From Gloeopeniophorella convolvens (lineage: Eukaryota; Basidiomycota; Agaricomycetes; Russulales), in NCBI GenBank assembly GCA_022496205.1, contig WTXD01000002.1:186001-250000 (forward strand): a stretch of DNA of 64,000 nucleotides. Direction: 5' to 3'. Of this stretch, positions 59,455-64,000 are shown piece by piece (position 1 is the first letter of the stretch; each line of letters starts with the position of its first letter). The position numbers and the translations under genes are program-made. Below the pieces are notes generated by a model that was not told where the DNA came from, made no database searches, and worked only from the letters and a program-made list of their open reading frames with translations.

Positions 59455-62400
59455 ATGTCTTTCCACCCCGCGCGGGTCTCGACGCCGCCAAACAGCTACG
59501 CCAGCACACTAGTACACCGCTCCGCCGTCTCCGATGTATCCCGCTCTTCCGCCTTCTCGGCCCCGGAACTCACGCGCCTCACCCCCGCCGAGGTCGAGTT
59601 CCTCGACGCTGTCATCAGCCGCGCACCGCCGTCCGCGACAACCTTTATCCACATCTTCAAGGCGTACAACGACGTGCTGAGCGAGCGGGGGCTCGACGCC
59701 GAGAGCGAGGTCGATTACTACAAGAAGCTACTTAAGATTGGTACGCTCAAGGGTGACAACTGGGCGTCCAAATGGCGCGCCGTCAAGGTGCAGAATGGAT
59801 ACGCCGACACCTCTGCAACCACAAGGGCTGCCCCCGCCCCTACTGCGAAGAAAAATACGAGTTTACTCCCCAAGACGCCCCTGCCTCAAGTCAAGGTTGC
59901 CGCGACAGCCTCGTCGTCTACATCCTCGACAGCACGCCTGCTGCAGCGCCTGAAGACCCTGCAGCACGAGCCCGCAAAACGCGCACCAGAACCCTCCGAG
60001 TCTGCCGCCGATGACGACCACCTCAGCCAGACCGAGCTCACCGAGACCGAGACCGAGCCGCCGCCGCGCGCGGTGCCCGCGCGCACGCGGGGCCGGTCCT
60101 CGACGGAGCTCACCGAGACGAACAACTCGCTCGGCCTCGACATCGGGCCCACCACCACCTACGCGCCCTCCTCGACGGCCGCGCCGAGCCGGTCCATGTT
60201 CACGCGCTGGCCCGAGCGCGACCCCGAGATCGACAAATCCGTCCCGTTCCTCACGAGCACGCCGCCCATCTCTCCATACAAGCCCGCCGCGCGCGCCGTG
60301 CCCCCGCCGACGCCGACGCCCGCCAAGCCGCAGATCGCGCGCGCGACCCCCTGGAGCTCGACGCCACGCAGGCCGCAGGCGGACCTGCGCGCGCCGCCGA
60401 GGCAGGCCGAGGCGGACGAGGACGACGCGTGGAACAAGATCCGCATGGCGCAGGACGAGAAGATTGCGGACAGGCTCTACAACGAGCGCCTGCTCGAGCG
60501 GTGCCTCGAAGTGTGGAAGCAGGGCTCCCAGTGGATAACCGTGCGTGCCCCTCTCCTCTCCTCCCCATCCCACCCTCGCTGACGCCGTCCCGGTCGGGAG
60601 GCACAGGTGACCACCGCGCAGGTCGCGCAAGCGCGCGACACGTTCGTCCTCCGCCTCGCGATCCACAAATGGCGCGCCGCGCTCGCGCGCACGCGCGAGC
60701 TCGCTGCGCACGCCGACGCGCGCGCCGCAGCAGCGCGCAAGGCGACCGCGCTCGGGTACTGGCACGCGCGCCTGCACGGGCGGCGGCAGGCCGCGTGGCG
60801 CGCGGACATGCGCGCACGCATGCACACGCTGCGCGCGCGACGCGACGCCGCGCTGCGCAAGGACGCGTGGGCGCGCTGGCGGCAGCTATACCAGAGCCGG
60901 CTCGTGCAGCAGCGCGGCGCCGCGCGCGCGCTCGGGCGCTGCTTTGCGGCGTGGCGCGCGCGGCTGGCGGAGGTGCGCGCGCTAGGAGCGCACGCGGAGG
61001 AGCGCGCGCGAGAGAGGGACGGGGTGGCGGTTGTGCAGTGCTGGGATGCGTGGCGGCGCGCGGCGGAGCTGCGGGGGTTGGAGCGCGCGCTGGCGGAGAA
61101 GGTGCACGGGAGAGTGCTGCGGGAGGCAGTGGAGGTGTGGCGCCAGCGGACGTGAGTCGTTGCGTGTTTTCGTGCGCGCGGGGTGGGTGCTGATTCGCTG
61201 CTGCAGGCGTGAGCAGCAGAAGGCGGACGCGCTGCGCGACGCGGCTCTCAAGCAGTCTATTCTGAATCACTGGAAGGGCGCTCTTCTGCGGGTGCGGGTG
61301 CGTAGCGGAGATGCTCCCCCCGGTGACGAATCTCACCTCCTTGACAGACACTGGAACGGCGCGCCGAGAAGCACGTCGCTCGCCAGGAAGATGTGCTCGT
61401 CCGAGCTGTGGTTAGAGTGTGGAAAGCGCACGAGCGCGGCCGCCTCCTCGAACGCGTACAAAACACGAGGCTCGTCCGGCAGGCCTGGGAGGCCTGGCGA
61501 AAGCGCCTGCGGCACCACAAGAACTTAGAAGGTGACTGACCCTGCCCTCGGAACTCGACGCGCACCGTCTCGCTCACACACCCCGGTCTGCAGCCACCGC
61601 GGTCTCCTTCGCGCAGCGCACCCAAAGCCACAGCGCCGCCGCCGCCGTCCGCGCATGGCAAAAGCGCCTCGCCAAGCAGCAGGGCGCGCAGACGTTCGCG
61701 GTGCAGTACGCCAACGCGCAGCTGCAGTATCGCTGCCTCTTCAGGTGGCGCGTGCGCCTGCGTACGGAGCTCAAGCTCTTCCGCCAGGCAAAGGTCGCGG
61801 AGAAGTACTTCGTCGTGCGCCGCATGTGGAGAGTCTGGAAGAACAAGGCGGAAGAGCGTACTCGGGAGAGACGGCTAAGGGAGTGGGAAAGGGTGAGGGC
61901 GGCAAAGGTGTTTGCGGGTGCGTGGGCTCTAGTCCCGGGCTGGCCGCTGACTGACCTCGTATTCGTTTCTCAGAGTGGAAGGAGAAGGCGCTGCGAGCGC
62001 GCCGTCTTCGGATCGCAGAGCAGGAGGTCCAGAAGCGCATCGGAGAGGTATAGTCCCGCTTTGGTTCTGCGTATAACCGCTTTCTTACATGTTGGGCAGC
62101 GTGTATTGAAGGACGCTCTTGGGCACTGGACGAACCGGGTTATCGCGGTGAAGCTCCGAGAGCTCGAGGTTGTGCAACAAAGGGACAAGACCATCGTTCT
62201 GTAAGCGGACCCCGTCTTGACGGAGCCGAGCCAACTGACTTGTTCGCAGATCTGCGTTCATCAAGTGGAAGAAAGTGTGTATCCGACATGCCGAGGAACT
62301 GAGCCTTATGGAGAGCTACCAAGAAGTCAAGCGTGAAGGTGCGAGCGCATCCAGGTGGTGATCAGCCTGCCCAAGCTGACATCATCTGTAGAAAACATGC

Positions 62401-63469
62401 GGCGCATGTTCTCCAAGTGGCTCGCCGCCACACGGAGAGTTCGGCACCGGCGAATGATTCTGCACGAAAAAGAAAACGAAATGCAGAGGATCCAGCTGGA
62501 GAACGCTTGGGACAAGTGGCGCGGCCGCTTTGAAGCAGAGAGGCTCCTCCCACTCGTGAGTGCTAGCTATTTGCAACTGATGCAGCGCGCTCATGATCAG
62601 CGATTTAGGAACGCACGTTCATCTTGCAGAGCCAGCATGCAACCATGTACCGCGCGTTTGCAATCTGGCGCTCCAGAACGAAGGTACGCCTTTTGATGTT
62701 CTGTGAAGGGGTAGTTGGCTGACTGGAAACTGTAGTCGCTTCCCGCAGTCCGGTTCCATGCATCGCATGTCAGGGCCAAGTACTGGCAGATATGGCGCGA
62801 CGCTATGCCCCGCGCCCTGCAAGCCAAAGAGGCACGCGAGATGGACAAGAACAAGGTCCTCAGTACGTCTCTACCCAATTCTCGCCCGCGAGCCGGCTCC
62901 TCATGCCGCACTACAGCACGTGCACTCGAGAAATGGCTGCAGGTCCACCGGACGAAAGTCGCCCTCCGCGCAGTCGCGTGAGCATCTCACCGCGCTTGAC
63001 AACAAATTGCTGGACTGACTACTCGCCTCCCCCGCAGACGTGCGCGGCAAATGCGCCTCCCGACATCATTCAACGCCCTGGCACCCCGCACCAACCCTCC
63101 GCCCCGGCCCGCCCCCGCCGGCTGCTCGGCGGCACCCCGCGCGCGCCCTCGCCCGTCGGCTCCGCCACCGACACGGATGCCGAGCGCCCCGCGCGCGCAC
63201 CCCGCGCACAGGCCCACTCGCGCACGGGCATCTCCCACCTCGCCTCGCGCCGGCACATCGACGTCGACGCGCCGGCGCCCATCGCGCGCCCGCGCTTCTC
63301 CGCCGGGCGCACCGGCAACGCCGCCCCGGCGCGTGAGGCGAGCCCCGCGCGCAGCGTTGCGAGCGCGGCCGCGACCACCGCCGCTGGTGCGCGCACGAGC
63401 CTCTGGGCGGAGTTGAAGGACATTCGGCGGCGCGGGCGCGCGTCGACTGTCTCGGGCAGGTCGCCGTGA
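59455..63469 (+). CDS. SFI1: Sfi1-family spindle pole body protein
   Basis: Long alpha-helical filament that binds centrin (Cdc31) along its repeats and drives spindle pole body duplication. The start at 59455 gives MSFHPARVSTPPNSYASTLV and a conserved N-domain (AEVEFLDAVISRAPPSATTF, DYYKKLLKIGTLKGDNWASK). A Ser/Pro/Ala-rich linker follows. The repeat region shows the A-x7-LL-x3-F/L-x2-W-K/R pattern about every 31-35 residues, for example FVLRLAIHKWRAALARTREL, ATALGYWHARLHGRRQAAW, RDAALRKDAWARWRQLYQSR and AARALGRCFAAWRARLAEVR; later exons repeat it (FSKWLAATRRVRHRRMILHE, LENAWDKWRGRFEAERLLP). The C-terminal tail is Pro/Arg/Ser-rich and ends RRRGRASTVSGRSP. About 1,100 residues. Exon joins after 62700 are approximate. 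Confidence 0.85.
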
Positions 63470-64000
63470 TTGCTTCTGGCCCCTGGGCCCCTGTGGCACT
63501 GCGGTCGCAGCGCCCGTTTCAGGCCAGTCGGACTGGTGGCGGGAGGTTCGCTGACACGCGCGTCGTATGGGCCTCTGGCAGGCGCATGCCGCGGTTCCTG
63601 GCAGTGGCCCGCATGTGCGCCGACGGACCCCTTGGTGTTGTCGACCTTCTGTTCCTCCGGCTTGTGCGGAGGAGGCACACTATCACCACAGCCTACTGTT
63701 GCCCCCGCCGCCGATGTCAGCGTCAGTGACATCCGCGCGGAGCAGGCTTCTCGGAATTCGCAAGGTGGAGCTGCCGGGTCTTCGTATTTGCGATGATGCG
63801 CGCTGGCACCGCAGCCCCATCGAGCGACACGCTATAGAGAGCACCATTGCGACGGGAAGAAGAGGGGACGTCCGCATTCATGCTATATTGTATGCGTTGT
63901 ATCGTTACAGTCTCGTTATGTCGTGTCATGTGGGACTCTGGGATCTACTCGCTTGCTGCAATACTGTACCTATAACCGAGCAATATACCGCGCACCATTA
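63470..64000. other. 3' flank of SFI1, no gene seen
   Basis: 531 bp. It turns AT-richer after about 63840. Short frames on both strands have no recognisable family. It may hold the promoter or 3' end of a gene beyond the window. Confidence 0.4.

Noticed and set aside
60251..61351. Long minus-strand open frame (366 codons) opposite SFI1
   Set aside because: It is an antisense shadow of the GC-rich, Arg/Ala-coding Sfi1 repeats: Arg/Ala/Pro-biased and without any recognisable domain.
1..64000. tRNA, rRNA, CRISPR or bacterial-type operon features
   Set aside because: By eye I found no cloverleaf with a GGTTCRA-type B box, no rRNA segment and no spaced short repeats. A tRNAscan or Infernal run would be decisive.

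Overview
The window is nuclear DNA of a filamentous basidiomycete, most likely an agaricomycete (mushroom or wood-decay fungus). The evidence is GC-rich DNA, genes broken by many introns of about 45-65 nt with GT(R)NG donors and CTNAY-like branch points, and a gene set typical of that group: a TEA-domain regulator, a fungal full-size PDR transporter, a DUF6535-like membrane family and a Ser/Asp-rich secreted protein. The species cannot be named from sequence alone. Exon joins were worked out by hand from reading frame and splice signals, so spans are CDS extents (start codon to stop codon) that include introns.

Layout. 1-1616 has no recognisable gene. 1.6-31 kb is a dense housekeeping block: VPS23/TSG101 (-), a TEA/ATTS transcription factor (+), NOC3 (-), APC5 (+), an FAD monooxygenase (-), a small membrane protein (-), an XMAP215/Stu2-type TOG protein (+), a secreted Ser/Thr/Asp-rich protein (-), mitochondrial uL3 (-) and an RRN6-like Pol I factor (+). 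31-41.5 kb holds three genes on the + strand in a row: a PDR-type ABC transporter, a mitochondrial carrier and an IucA/IucC-type NIS siderophore synthetase. 41.6-51.6 kb is a gene-poor, decayed island. It is built from a direct tandem duplication (about 4.6 and 4.5 kb) and carries two broken copies of a DUF6535-like gene. 51.9-63.5 kb is dense again: an amino-acid permease (+), pirin (+), NSA1/WDR74 (-), RMD5/GID2 E3 ligase (+) and SFI1 (+).

How the genes relate. Most are core cell-biology genes with no shared pathway: ESCRT-I sorting, ribosome assembly (NOC3, NSA1), Pol I transcription (RRN6), cell cycle (APC5), microtubules and spindle poles (TOG protein, SFI1), protein turnover (RMD5) and mitochondrial translation. 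The most novel content is the NIS synthetase, rarely discussed in basidiomycetes, next to a mitochondrial carrier and an efflux-type ABC transporter. That trio could be a compact hydroxycarboxylate (possibly citrate) siderophore locus, but the functional link is inference. The decayed duplication directly downstream shows many C/T and G/A differences between copies, several at CpG. This fits, but does not prove, past cytosine methylation of repeats.
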